Source: JAPXSY01 sp034003585
Lineage (GTDB): Bacteria; Verrucomicrobiota; Kiritimatiellia; RFP12; UBA1067
DNA length: 64,000 bases
Direction of reading: 5' to 3'
Assembly (NCBI GenBank): GCA_034003585.1
Contig: JAVEYH010000002.1
Location: 1 to 64,000 of the forward strand
The notes beneath the pieces were generated by a model, which worked only from the letters and a program-made list of their open reading frames with translations, did no database searches and had not been told where the DNA came from. The position numbers were made by a program, and so were the translations under genes. Shown here piece after piece: positions 42,469-52,500 of the stretch (positions are counted from its first letter, which is position 1; each line of letters starts with the position of its first letter).

Positions 42469-45399
42469 ATGCGGAAAATCATGGATTGCTGTCTGCGGCG
42501 CCCCGCTTCCGTGACCTGGCTCATGGCCGGCACCACGCTGGCCCTGCTGCTGCTGGCGGCGCTGCCCACGGCCGCGCCCTCACTCTTCCCCTTCCTGCAC
42601 GGCGCGAAGATCGACACCGACCCGGAGAACATGCTCTCGCCGCAAGAGCCGGTGCGCGTCTTCCACAACGCGAAGAAAAAAGAGTTCGCGCTGGCCGACA
42701 TGCTGGTTGTGGGCGTGGTCAACGACCGCGCGCCGGATCATGTCTTCAACCCCGCCACCCTGCGCGATGTGCACGATCTGACCGAATACGCCAAGACGCT
42801 GCGCGGCGCGGCGATCGGCAAGCCGGACGATCCACAGGCCGGCGTGATCGAGATCGACATCCTCGCGCCCTCCACGGTGGACAACGTCGAGCAGGGCGGA
42901 CTCGGCAGCGTCCGCTTCGAGTGGCTGATGCCGGAACCGCCCGCCACCCCTGAGGCCGCGCGCGCGGTGCGCGACAAGGCTATGAACCTGCCTTTCATGA
43001 AAGGCACGCTGGTCTCAGAGGACGGCCAGGCGCTGGCGCTCTATATCCCGTTGACCGACAAACACCTTTCCTACGCTGTCGCGCGGCGGCTCAAAGAGAA
43101 AATCGCCTCCTTCACCTCCGGCGACGAGTACCACATCACCGGCCTGCCCGTGGCCGAGGACACCTTTGGCGTGGAGATGTTCAAGCAGATGGCGATCTCC
43201 GCGCCGACCGCCATGCTGATCATATTTCTGCTGCTCCTGCTCTTCTTCCGCAAGCTGGCGCTGATCCTTTCGCCTCTGATCGTCGCGGTCGTGAGCTGCA
43301 TCGTGACCATGGCGCTGCTGGTCGCCACCGGCCACACGATCCATATCATGAGCAGCATGATCCCGATCTTCATCATGCCGATCGCCGTATTGGACGCGAT
43401 TCACATCCTCTCGGAGTTCTTCGACCGCTATCAGGAGAGCAAAGACCGTGCGACAGCCATCCGGCATGTCATGGACACCCTGTTCACGCCGATGCTTTAC
43501 ACCAGCCTGACCACGGCGGTCGGCTTCCTCTCGCTGGCCCTCACACCGATCCCGCCGGTGCAGGTCTTCGGCATCTTCATCGCCATCGGCGTGATGGTGG
43601 CGTGGGTCTGGACCATCGCCTTCATCCCTGCCTCAGTGATGTTCATCAGGCCGGAGACGCTGGCCAACTTCGGCCTTACGGAGCACAACGCGCAAGCCGA
43701 GTCGCACTCGCTGATGACGCGCGTGCTGCGCGGCGTGGGCCGGGGCACATACCGCTACGCCCAACTGATCCTGGCCGGCACGGCGCTGCTGACCGCGGTG
43801 GCGCTCTGGGGCATGAGCCGCATCGTGATCAACGACAACCCGGTCAAATGGTTCAAGCCCGCCCACCCGATCCGCGTGGCGGACAAGGCGCTCAACAGGC
43901 ACTTCGGCGGCACCTACATGGGCTATCTGGCGCTGCGCCCCTCCGGCGAGCTGCCCGCCCCGCCCCGCATGAGCGCGGCGCTGGCAGGTCCCATGCGCCA
44001 GCGCGCTGCGGCGCTGAAGGCCAACGGCACGGAAGGCGCGGAAACGGTCTTCGCCGCCCTCACGGCCAAGGCCGAGTCGCTGGACCGGAGCGCGGCGGAC
44101 CGCGACGCGTTCTTTGACCAGCTTCAGGCGTTCGTCGCGCAGCAGACCGATGCCGCGCCGGACGCGCGGTTCGACGCCTGGGACGCCGCCGGGCTCTTTG
44201 TCAGCGCGCAGGCGCAGAGCGGGCAGACCTTCAAGGACCCCGCCGTGCTGCGCTGGGTCGCGGCCCTGCAGGAACACCTGCTGACAATCCGGAGCCCGGA
44301 CGGGCGTCCGCTGGTGGGCAAGAGCAACTCGATCGCGGACCTCGTGCGCACGGTGTACCGCGAACTGATGGAAGGCAAGCCGGAGTACTACCGCATCCCC
44401 GACTCCCGCGAAGGCGTGGCGCAGACGGTCATGCAGTACGAAAGCTCGCACCGTCCGCATGACCTCGCGCATTTCGTGCGCACCGACACCTGGCGCGACA
44501 CCAGCGTCTGGATCCAGCAGAAAAGCGGCGACAACCGCGACATGAAGGTGGTCGTCGATGCGGTCGAAACCTACGTGGCCGCCAACCCGCCGCCGTCCGA
44601 CCTGAAAGCCGAGTGGTTCGGCCTGACCTACATCAACGTGGTGTGGCAGGCCAAGATGGTCAACGGTATGCTGGTCTCTTTCCTCGGCAGCTTCGCCGCG
44701 GTCTGGTTCATGATGATCCTTCTCTTCCGTTCGGCGCTCTGGGGGTTCCTCTCCATGCTGCCGCTGACCGTCACCATCGGCCTGATCTACGGGTTGATCG
44801 GCATCGTGGGCAAGGACTACGACATGCCGGTCGCGGTGCTCTCGTCGCTCAGCCTCGGCATGGCCGTGGATTACGCGATCCACTTCCTCTCGCGCGCCAA
44901 AGAGATGCAGGCCCGGCACGGCTCGTGGCAGGCGGCCTCGGGGCCGATGTTCGGCGAACCCGCGCGCGCCATCACCCGCAACGTGATCGTCATCGGCGTG
45001 GGCTTTTTGCCGCTGCTGGCCGCGCCGCTGGTGCCCTACAAGACCGTCGGCACCTTCATCGCCGCGATCCTGCTTTTCGCGGGCGTGACCACGCTCTTCC
45101 TGCTGCCCGCGCTGATCCGCCTGCTGGAGAACCGGCTTTTCCCGAAAGCGGGCGCGGTTTTCGTGTGCCGCTGCGGCACCTGCTTCTTCGCGGCGGTGTC
45201 CGGCTTGCTGACCGTGGCGCTCAACGTCCAGCTCTTCGCCGATGTCGCCTGGACTACGGTGTCATACGCGAGCCTGGCCTGCATCGCGCTGGTGGCGCTC
45301 TTCTGTTTCCTCAGCGGCCGCCGTAAAACCTGTCTTCGGAAACAGCCCGGCCCGTCCGGCCTGTCCGACCCGTCCGGCAAAACCAAGGAGACCCCATGA
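42469..45399 (+). CDS. RND-superfamily (MMPL/HpnN-like) exporter
   Basis: The 976-residue inner-membrane protein has a first transmembrane helix (about 15-40), a large periplasmic loop, a block of membrane helices (about 240-400) with SSMIPIFIMPIAVLDAIHIL, a second long loop and a second block (about 725-960) with VLSSLSLGMAVDYAIHFLSR. This is the layout of the lipid-transporting MMPL/HpnN branch rather than drug-efflux AcrB. AAGGAG precedes the ATG. It overlaps the LolA-like gene by four bases (ATGA). Confidence 0.9.
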   Translation: MRKIMDCCLRRPASVTWLMAGTTLALLLLAALPTAAPSLFPFLHGAKIDTDPENMLSPQEPVRVFHNAKKKEFALADMLVVGVVNDRAPDHVFNPATLRDVHDLTEYAKTLRGAAIGKPDDPQAGVIEIDILAPSTVDNVEQGGLGSVRFEWLMPEPPATPEAARAVRDKAMNLPFMKGTLVSEDGQALALYIPLTDKHLSYAVARRLKEKIASFTSGDEYHITGLPVAEDTFGVEMFKQMAISAPTAMLIIFLLLLLFFRKLALILSPLIVAVVSCIVTMALLVATGHTIHIMSSMIPIFIMPIAVLDAIHILSEFFDRYQESKDRATAIRHVMDTLFTPMLYTSLTTAVGFLSLALTPIPPVQVFGIFIAIGVMVAWVWTIAFIPASVMFIRPETLANFGLTEHNAQAESHSLMTRVLRGVGRGTYRYAQLILAGTALLTAVALWGMSRIVINDNPVKWFKPAHPIRVADKALNRHFGGTYMGYLALRPSGELPAPPRMSAALAGPMRQRAAALKANGTEGAETVFAALTAKAESLDRSAADRDAFFDQLQAFVAQQTDAAPDARFDAWDAAGLFVSAQAQSGQTFKDPAVLRWVAALQEHLLTIRSPDGRPLVGKSNSIADLVRTVYRELMEGKPEYYRIPDSREGVAQTVMQYESSHRPHDLAHFVRTDTWRDTSVWIQQKSGDNRDMKVVVDAVETYVAANPPPSDLKAEWFGLTYINVVWQAKMVNGMLVSFLGSFAAVWFMMILLFRSALWGFLSMLPLTVTIGLIYGLIGIVGKDYDMPVAVLSSLSLGMAVDYAIHFLSRAKEMQARHGSWQAASGPMFGEPARAITRNVIVIGVGFLPLLAAPLVPYKTVGTFIAAILLFAGVTTLFLLPALIRLLENRLFPKAGAVFVCRCGTCFFAAVSGLLTVALNVQLFADVAWTTVSYASLACIALVALFCFLSGRRKTCLRKQPGPSGLSDPSGKTKETP

Positions 45400-46205
45400 A
45401 ACACACCCTGACCGCCCTGTTTGTTGCCCTGGCCGCCGGCCTCGCGCTGGCGCAGCCCGTCCCCTCTGTCAACGAGATCGTCGCCAAGGCCAACCGTGCC
45501 GCCCACTATCAGGGGCGCGACGGGAAGGCCAAGGTCTCGATGGCCATCCAGGACGCGCAGGGACGCCAGCGTACCCGCGAGTTCACGATCCTGCGGCTCG
45601 ACCTCGAACCCGCGGGCGACACCTCCGACACCTTCACCGGCGACCAGAAGATGTACGTCTTCTTCGATCGTCCGGCTGACGTGCACAAGACCGCCTACCT
45701 GGTCCACAAGCATGTGGGCCGGGATGACGACCGCTGGCTTTACCTGCCCGGCCTCAACCTGGTGAAGCGCATCGCGGCCTCGGACAAGCGCACCAGTTTC
45801 GTGGGCTCCGATTTTTTCTATGAGGATGTCTCCGGCCGCAATCCCGATGACGACAACCACGCGCTGGCGGAGACCACCGACACCTATTATGTTCTCCAGA
45901 GCACGCCCAAGGACCCCAAGAGCGTGGAGTTCGCCTCCTACAAGGTCTGGGTGCACAAGAGCAGCTTCATCCCGGTCAAGGCCGAGTATTACGACGCGGC
46001 CGGCCAGAAGATCCGCGAAGGCCAGGCGCTGGAGGTGCGGCCGATCCAGGGCTTCCCCACCGTCACCCGGTCCCGGATGAAAGATCTGCGCTCCGGCAGC
46101 GGCACAACGGTCTCCTACACCCAAGTCGAGTACAACGTCGGCCTGGAGGAAGACCTCTTCACCGAACGCTACCTGCGCAACCCGCCCCGGGCGAAATTGC
46201 GGTGA
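45396..46205 (+). CDS. Periplasmic LolA-like outer-membrane lipoprotein-sorting protein
   Basis: The 269-residue protein has a signal peptide (MKHTLTALFVALAAGLALAQ). The beta-rich LolA/LppX-like fold is marked by FTGDQKMYVFFDRPADVHKTAY, DDRWLYLPGLNLVKRIAA and the SFVGSDFFYEDVSGR signature, followed by YKVWVHKSSFIPVKAEYYD. Such proteins are regularly encoded beside MMPL-type exporters and probably carry the exported lipid or lipoprotein across the periplasm. Translationally coupled to the exporter. Confidence 0.88.
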   Translation: MKHTLTALFVALAAGLALAQPVPSVNEIVAKANRAAHYQGRDGKAKVSMAIQDAQGRQRTREFTILRLDLEPAGDTSDTFTGDQKMYVFFDRPADVHKTAYLVHKHVGRDDDRWLYLPGLNLVKRIAASDKRTSFVGSDFFYEDVSGRNPDDDNHALAETTDTYYVLQSTPKDPKSVEFASYKVWVHKSSFIPVKAEYYDAAGQKIREGQALEVRPIQGFPTVTRSRMKDLRSGSGTTVSYTQVEYNVGLEEDLFTERYLRNPPRAKLR

Positions 46206-46262
46206 CGGGAAAACGCGTGCGGTGGAAAAGGAACCCGAATGGATGAGGCGCCCGGCATCGGA

Positions 46263-46291
46263 TTGAAGCGAAAGCTGTTCTGTGGTACAGT
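46263..46291 (+). promoter_or_regulatory. Candidate promoter of the PII-like/rex/namZ group
   Basis: TTGAAG at 46263-46268, 17 bp, TACAGT at 46286-46291, preceded by GG. It lies 69 bases before the PII-like start. Confidence 0.55.
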
Positions 46292-46360
46292 TCCGGCCGG
46301 CTGGGATGTTCGCGCAGGGCCGGCCTCAGGAGGGAGGCGGGCACAAGGGAAGGCCAGGCG

Positions 46361-46657
46361 ATGAAACTGGTGATGGCGGTTTACAACATCGGGGTGGATG
46401 AGGAGGTCATGGCGGCGATGGAACGGGGGGGCGTCGCCTGCTTCACCAAGATGCCGCGGGTTGTGGGAAAAGGCAAGACCACCGGACCGCGTCTGGACAA
46501 CAGCGTCTGGCCGGGCGCGAACACGCTGTCGCTGTTCGTGGTGCCGGATGAGCGCGCGCAGGACGTGATGCGGGTATTTGAAGACCTCCGCGCCACCATC
46601 GGACGTAAAGCGGGGGTCAAGGCGTTCCTCCTCAACGTGGAGCAACAAACCGCGTAA
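46361..46657 (+). CDS. PII-like transporter-associated protein (PG0541 family)
   Basis: The 98-residue protein resembles PG0541-type proteins, small PII-like folds usually encoded next to RND exporters. It shows MKLVMAVYNIGVDEEVM, the MERGGVACFTKMPRVVGKGK loop, GPRLDNSVWPGANTLSLFVV and a C-terminal FLLNVE strand. By analogy with PII it may gate the exporter according to a small molecule, but no ligand is known to me. It has its own candidate promoter after the LolA-like gene. Weak GGAGGC upstream of the ATG. Confidence 0.8.
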   Translation: MKLVMAVYNIGVDEEVMAAMERGGVACFTKMPRVVGKGKTTGPRLDNSVWPGANTLSLFVVPDERAQDVMRVFEDLRATIGRKAGVKAFLLNVEQQTA

Positions 46658-46718
46658 CGATATGGGCGCGCGGCCGTGTGCGGCAGGCCGCGGGCATTGT
46701 GAAAGGATCGGAAACGAC

Positions 46719-47363
46719 ATGGGCAGAGCGCGCAAAGCCGAGATCGGCGACCGGATGGTGAAACGGTTTCCCCTGTATCTCCGTGTTTTGCGGGAGATGG
46801 CGGAGCAGGGTGAACCCTACGCTTCCGGAGCGGTGGTTGCCAAAGCGTTGTCGCTGGACCCGATCGTGGTGCGCAAGGATCTCTCCCGGACCGGCGTGCG
46901 CGGCACGCCGCGTCTGGGGTTTCCGCTTCGCGAGGTGATCGCCGCCATCGAACGTTTCCTCGGCTGGAACGCCCATACCGAAGCGGTACTGGCCGGCGCG
47001 GGGCGTCTGGGCTCCGCCCTGCTGGGGTACCCCGGTTTTCAGGACCAGGGATTCAAGATTGTGGCAGCCTTTGACGCGAATCCGCGGAAACGCGGCCGGA
47101 TCGCGGGGGTGCCCGTCTATCCCGCGGATCAACTCGCCAACAAAGCCCGCACGCTGGGCGTGTCGCTCGGGATTCTCACGGTGCCGGCCGGCCAGGCGCA
47201 GGCCGCGGCGGACGCCATGATGGCCGGCGGGATCCGGGGAATCTGGAATTTCACGCCCGTACAGCTCGCGGTGCCCTCGGATGTGATCGTCAAACGCGAA
47301 GACCTGGCCGCCGGACTGGCGGTGCTCTCCCACCGGTTGCGTCAAGGGGGCGCCACCGCATGA
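46719..47363 (+). CDS. rex: Redox-sensing transcriptional repressor Rex
   Basis: The 214-residue NAD+/NADH sensor represses fermentation and anaerobic genes until NADH rises. A winged-helix N-terminus (about 12-75) carries IVVRKDLSRTGVRGTPRLGF. The Rossmann domain begins AGAGRLGSALLGY (92-104) and continues to the NFTPVQLAVP segment. A C-terminal helix completes the domain-swapped dimer. GAAAGGATCGG precedes the ATG at 46719. It overlaps the namZ start by four bases. A half-site-like TTGTGAAAGG lies just upstream, not a full Rex operator. Confidence 0.93.
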   Translation: MGRARKAEIGDRMVKRFPLYLRVLREMAEQGEPYASGAVVAKALSLDPIVVRKDLSRTGVRGTPRLGFPLREVIAAIERFLGWNAHTEAVLAGAGRLGSALLGYPGFQDQGFKIVAAFDANPRKRGRIAGVPVYPADQLANKARTLGVSLGILTVPAGQAQAAADAMMAGGIRGIWNFTPVQLAVPSDVIVKREDLAAGLAVLSHRLRQGGATA

Positions 47364-48511
47364 CTGTGGGCATGGATGTGCTGGCCACGCGACGCTTTGA
47401 CGCCCTGCGCGGCAAACGCGTGGGCCTGTTGAGTCATCAGGCCGCGCGGACGCGCGGCGGCGCGACGTCGGCGCAACGGCTGCGCGCCGCACTGGGCGAC
47501 CGGCTGGTGGCACTCTACGGCCCGGAGCACGGTTTTTTCGGCCAGGCGGGCGCGGGCGTGCGCACTGCCTCGCGTCGACATCCCGACTGGGGCATCCCGG
47601 TTCACTCCCTTTACGGGGACCGGCGCAAACCGGCGCCCGCCATGCTGTCGGGCGTGGACCTCATGGTCTGCGACCTGCAGGACCTCGGCGTGCGCTGTTA
47701 CACCTATCTCGCCACCCTTCGCAACATGCTGGAGGCGTGCCGGGAAGCGGGAATCCCTGTGCTGGTCACTGACCGGCCCATCCCGCTGCCCCGCGCGGTC
47801 GACGGCCCCATGCCGGAAGCCGGCGCGCTCGGGTTTGTCGCGCCCTGCGCGGTTCCGCTGGTCTACGGCATGACCCCGGCGGAAAGCGCCCGCTGGATGC
47901 GGCACACCCTGTTTCCCGACCTGCGTCTTGACGTGCTTCCCATGGAGGGCTGGTCTCGTGAGGACGCGGCCTGGGATGGCGGGCGCCCCGCGTTTTTGCC
48001 GCCGTCCCCCGGAATCAAGACGTGGGAGAGCGCCATGACCTATGCGGCCACGGTCTTCTGCGAAGCGCTGCCCGGAATCGATTGCGGCCGCGGCACCAAT
48101 CTGGCGTTCCGCGTTCTGGGCGCGCCGTGGCTGCGCGCGGAACGTACCTGCGCGCGGCTGGCGGCCCTGCGCGCGGCTGGCGCCTCCTTCACCCCGCACC
48201 GGTACACCGCGGTCGGGGGCGCATATGACGGCCGCGAGCTCGACGGCCTGCTGCTGACCGTCACCGACCCCGCGCGTTTCGCCCCGGCCACCGTCTCCCT
48301 GGCGCTGCTGCAGACCCTGGCGGAACAGTACGGCCCGCACCGCGTCTGGCGCCACAAGGGCGTGCGGCCGGCCTGGTTCGACACGCTGTACGGGACCGCG
48401 GCGGCGCGGCGGGACCTGTGCAGGGGCCGGCCGTTCCGCGAGATCGCTGCGGGATGGCGCGCCGCGCACCGGGCGTTCCGGACCGCGCGCGCCGCGGCGC
48501 TGTTGTATTGA
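47360..48511 (+). CDS. namZ: Exo-beta-N-acetylmuramidase NamZ-like (DUF1343)
   Basis: The 383-residue protein is of the DUF1343/GH171 family, which removes MurNAc from non-reducing ends of peptidoglycan fragments. Diagnostic segments are GKRVGLLSHQAA, LVALYGPEHGFFG, MVCDLQDLGVRCYTYLAT, VLVTDRP, VDGPMPE and PLVYGMTPAE. There is no signal peptide, so the substrate would be cytoplasmic recycled fragments, or the protein is exported otherwise. ATGA overlap with rex. It converges with corA, their stops one base apart. Confidence 0.92.
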   Translation: MTVGMDVLATRRFDALRGKRVGLLSHQAARTRGGATSAQRLRAALGDRLVALYGPEHGFFGQAGAGVRTASRRHPDWGIPVHSLYGDRRKPAPAMLSGVDLMVCDLQDLGVRCYTYLATLRNMLEACREAGIPVLVTDRPIPLPRAVDGPMPEAGALGFVAPCAVPLVYGMTPAESARWMRHTLFPDLRLDVLPMEGWSREDAAWDGGRPAFLPPSPGIKTWESAMTYAATVFCEALPGIDCGRGTNLAFRVLGAPWLRAERTCARLAALRAAGASFTPHRYTAVGGAYDGRELDGLLLTVTDPARFAPATVSLALLQTLAEQYGPHRVWRHKGVRPAWFDTLYGTAAARRDLCRGRPFREIAAGWRAAHRAFRTARAAALLY

Positions 48512-48512
48512 C

Positions 48513-49445
48513 TCAGAAGAAGCGGCGGCGGGCGAGCACAATCACCACGACCAGCGAGAGCAGCAGCGAAACGCCCATGAGGATGGGGAAGGCGTGCTCA
48601 TACTGGCCCAGAGGCAGTTTCACATTCATGCCGTAAATGCTGGCCACCAGCGTGGGCAGCATGAGCACGATCGTGATGGAGGTCAGATACTTCATCACGT
48701 TATTGAGGTTGTTCGAAATGATCGAAGCGAAGGTGTCGAGCGTGCCGGTGAGGATGTTGCTGTGGATCGTGGCCATCTCCAGCGCCTGCCGGTACTCCAC
48801 CGCCACGTCCTCCAGCACATCGAGATCCTTGTCGGGGATGTCCAACTGGCGCGTGTGCTCGACGCGTCCGATCAGGATGTCGTTCGCCTTCAGTGAGGTG
48901 GTGAAGTAAACCAGACTCTTCTCGATGTTCAGCAGGCGCATCAGCGCCTCGTTGGAGATCGATTCGTGCAGGTCCTGCTCAACCATGTCGGCGCGCTGGC
49001 GGATGTCGCGCAGATACCGCAGGTAAAGGATGGCCGAATGCCAGAGAAGCTGGAACGCGAACCGGAACTGGTCCTCGGGCGGGCAGACGCGCCGGATCTG
49101 GTCCAGGAAGGTGCTGGTGACCGGCGTCAGCCGGTTACAGATCGTGATCACATTGGACTGGGTGAGGACAATGCCGAGCGGCAACGTGTGGAACGGGATC
49201 AGATTCTCGTGCGGCTCATGATACGGGACATGCACGATCAGGAGTGTGGCCCCATCCTCAATCTCCAAACGGGGCCGCTCGTCCTTGTCCAGCGGGTCCG
49301 TGAGAAACTCGCGCGGGACACGGGTCAGCTCCTGGACCCGCGCGATCTCTTCTGTGGAGGGGTCGGCCAGATTGATCCAGCAGGCTCCGGTCGGAGCGGC
49401 GACCTCCCGGAGACCTCCGTTCTCCCAATGATAGATTGTGACCAT
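48513..49445 (-). CDS. corA: CorA-family magnesium/cobalt transporter
   Basis: The 310-residue pentameric Mg2+ channel has a long cytoplasmic N-terminal domain and two C-terminal transmembrane helices (about 250-305). The pore signature YGMNV is followed by KLPLGQYEHAFP in the periplasmic loop. The C-terminus ends in basic ARRRFF. AGAGGAGGCGG precedes the ATG at 49445. Confidence 0.95.
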   Translation of the reverse strand: MVTIYHWENGGLREVAAPTGACWINLADPSTEEIARVQELTRVPREFLTDPLDKDERPRLEIEDGATLLIVHVPYHEPHENLIPFHTLPLGIVLTQSNVITICNRLTPVTSTFLDQIRRVCPPEDQFRFAFQLLWHSAILYLRYLRDIRQRADMVEQDLHESISNEALMRLLNIEKSLVYFTTSLKANDILIGRVEHTRQLDIPDKDLDVLEDVAVEYRQALEMATIHSNILTGTLDTFASIISNNLNNVMKYLTSITIVLMLPTLVASIYGMNVKLPLGQYEHAFPILMGVSLLLSLVVVIVLARRRFF

Positions 49446-49475
49446 AACCGCCTCCTCTCCGCACCAGCGGGCTCG

Positions 49476-49504
49476 TTTGTACTCTTATCCCCCACCTGAT
49501 GCAA
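49476..49504 (-). promoter_or_regulatory. Candidate promoter of corA
   Basis: On the minus strand TTGCAT (49499-49504), 17 bp, TACAAA (49476-49481), 30 bases before the corA ATG and just downstream of the large repeat-protein gene. Confidence 0.45.
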
Positions 49505-49519
49505 GCGGTTTCTTGACGG

Positions 49520-52500
49520 CTACCGGAACAGGAGAATCGTCCCCAAATCATGCACGAGCGTCACCTTGCCGGCGCCCGGCGTGGTGTCGTACTGAACCAC
49601 CCACGTGCCGGGAAGATTGGGCGTCGCGGCGAAGGTGCCGGTGAGATTGCCCGAACAGGCGACGATCTCATACGAGTACCCCGCCATCCGCGAGACGTCG
49701 CCGATCACCAGCGTGAGCGTCGACAGATCCAAATCCCCCGCGACGGAAAGGGTATCCGTCAGGCCGTTCTCGCGCGTGTCAACCAGCAGAGTGCAACCGT
49801 CAAACACGGGTGACCCGTCGAGCGCCAGCGTGCCCACTTCGCCCACACCGCCCGGAGCGACGGTTTCCGTCACGGTCAGGCTGTCACACCCGGAGATCGT
49901 CCCGCTGCCGCCGATGCCGGCCAGCGTCTGCGGCTGACCGTTCACGTCAAAGGTCGCGCCCGCGCCGACCGTAACCGTTCCGCCGGAAGCCAGGGAGCCG
50001 CCGTCCAGCTTCAGAATCCCGCCGCTCACACGCGTATCGCCCAGATAGGTGTTCGCGCCGGACAACGCCAACGTGCCGCCACCGACCTTGACCAGCGTGT
50101 TGGAGCCGGAGATCACTCCGGAGAAGAGCGTGCTGCGGTTGTCGTTGCCGACAGTGAACGTCGCCCCGCGGCCACTGCCGTTGGCAATCCCGCCCGCACC
50201 CTCCAGCGAACCCACCTCCTGGTCAAGCCCGTTCAGGTCCAGCGTCCCGCCTTCCGAAACAAGCAGGGCCGTGGCGTCGGGCAACACATTGGTGGGAAAG
50301 GCGCATTCGAGCCCGAGCCACTTGTACCGCAGGCACTCGGTGACCGAGTACGCGTCCGACAGGCTGAGCGCCGTACTGTAGACCGCCACCTCGTTGACAT
50401 CGCCCTGGTATGAACGGAAAAGGGTTCCGCTGTACGGCCGGCAGTCCCCGATCGCGGCGACCCAGGTCCGCGGCGTTTCGGCCAGGGCGGCCAACACGTG
50501 CGGCGCGCCTGCCGCAAACACCCTGTCCTCCGTATCATTGACGAACATCCGTCCGCCGCATGAAAAGTCGTTTCCGTTGCCCGGATGGATCCACGAAGTC
50601 AGATTGGACTGCCGGATACTGATATCCTGTCCGTACCCGCCCCAGAGGCCGCCGTTGTCCCTGTACCCGCGCACCTCGTTGACCACGAAAACCGAGCGCG
50701 ACAGCGCGCTCTTGGACGCGATCAGGCAGTTGGTCCGGCCCCCGAAACGGACGGCCGGCAAACCGCTCGACGCATTGGTCACCAGTACCGGCTGCAGCAC
50801 CGACACGTCCTGCGTGAAATGGACGCCGGCCCCGGACGCGTCCGCCCACATGGTGACGTTCGACCCGTCCAGCGTCAGCAAATCGGCGCGTGCCGCATCG
50901 AGCCGGTACGCGAGCCCGTTGGTCGGAAGTTCCGTTTGCGTGCCCTGCAGCCGGAGGGTCCCCGCTTCGATGGTCGTGGCCCCGCTGTACGTGTTGAGTC
51001 CGCTCAGCGTCAGCGTGCCGTTCCCCGTCTTCACAAGCGAGACGGCGCCTTCGCCATCCCGGATCGCCCCCCAGAAGCGGCTGCCCGCACCGTCCGCACC
51101 GACCGTCAGCGTCGCGTCGCCGGCCGCGCTGTTGCTCACCACGCCCCCGCCCTCCAGCGCACCGGACGCCAAGCCCTCCCCGTTGAGGTCGAGCAGCCCG
51201 TTGACAGAGGCGGTCCGCATCGCCGAATCCGCACCCTCCACAACCAACGCGCCCGCCTGGACCTCGAAGGTTCCCCCAAACGGTTCCGCGTCGGTGAGGG
51301 TCAGGGTGCCCGCTCCATTCTGCACCACACGGCCGGTGCCGCGGATGGCGTTGGTGATCGTGGCATCGCCGTTGAGGGTGAACATCAGCACCCCGTCGTT
51401 GACCACCACCGGCCCGGGCGCCAGCGCCTGCGGCGCGGCGATCTCCAGCGTGCCGCGGCTGACGCGCGTTCCCCCCGTATACGTGTTGGAGCCGGTCAGC
51501 CGGATGATGCCGGCAAAAGCCGTGCCGGGGCAGCCGACCTCGAGACCGCCGGGGCCGGTGATCGGGCCGCTGAATGTCCCGATGGCGGCGGCCAATATTG
51601 ACACGCTCACCCGCGCGTCCCGCATCAGCTCGACCGGTCCCGAGATCTCGCTGTCCCGCTCGAACACCACCGCGCCGAGCGGCTGGGACGCGCCGGCGCC
51701 CACACCCGCGAGATGCAGGGCATTGGTGACGTTCCCGGTGAACGTGACGCGGAACTGGCCGCCCCACGCCTCGTTGCCGTAGATGTACACGTCCCCGTCA
51801 CTGAAACCGCGGCTGTTCGCGAGCGACACGCGGCCCGCCATGATGCGCGTCGGTCCGGTGTAGGTGTTGGCGGACGCGGTGAGCTGCAGATCCTCGTCCG
51901 GCCCGCCGCCCGCCAGCGTCAGCCCGTTCGAACCCGCGATCACACTCCCGAGCGTGGGGCCGAATTGATTCGACCGCCGCAAGTTATAGATGATGACGCC
52001 TTCCGAAGTCCCGAAATCGAGCGTGCCGCCGTTGAGGCCCGCCGTGACGCCGCTGGAGTTGTTGAGGATCACCCCGGCCGGATTCACGCCGTCGCCGACG
52101 GTCAGCGTCTGGCCGCTGTTGACGGTCAGCACCGCGCCGTTGTGCACGCGCAGCGCGTGGACATGGACGCTGTCCGTGGAGGCGTTGGCCGTCACATTGG
52201 CGATCGAGGTATCGCCGCCGCCGAGCCCGGACGTGTAGGCCGCCACGCTGAAGCCGTCCGTCGCGTCATAGGTGAGGAAATCGCAAGACCGGCGGTCATC
52301 ATTGTGGATGCCGAAGACGGCCGGAACCATGCCGTTGACGGTCGCCACCCCACCGTTAACCAGGACTTTTTCCGTGCCGCCCAGCGTGGCGGTACCCGCG
52401 CCCGGCCAGATCGCCAGCACCCCGTACGTGTCGCGCTTCAGCACGCTGTTCTCCGCCGCGCCGGCCGCGCCGAGCGTCACGCTCAGACTGCTCTGGCTGC

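Noticed and set aside
46700..46718. Rex autoregulatory site
   Set aside because: Only a half-site-like TTGTGAAA is present, without the inverted partner.
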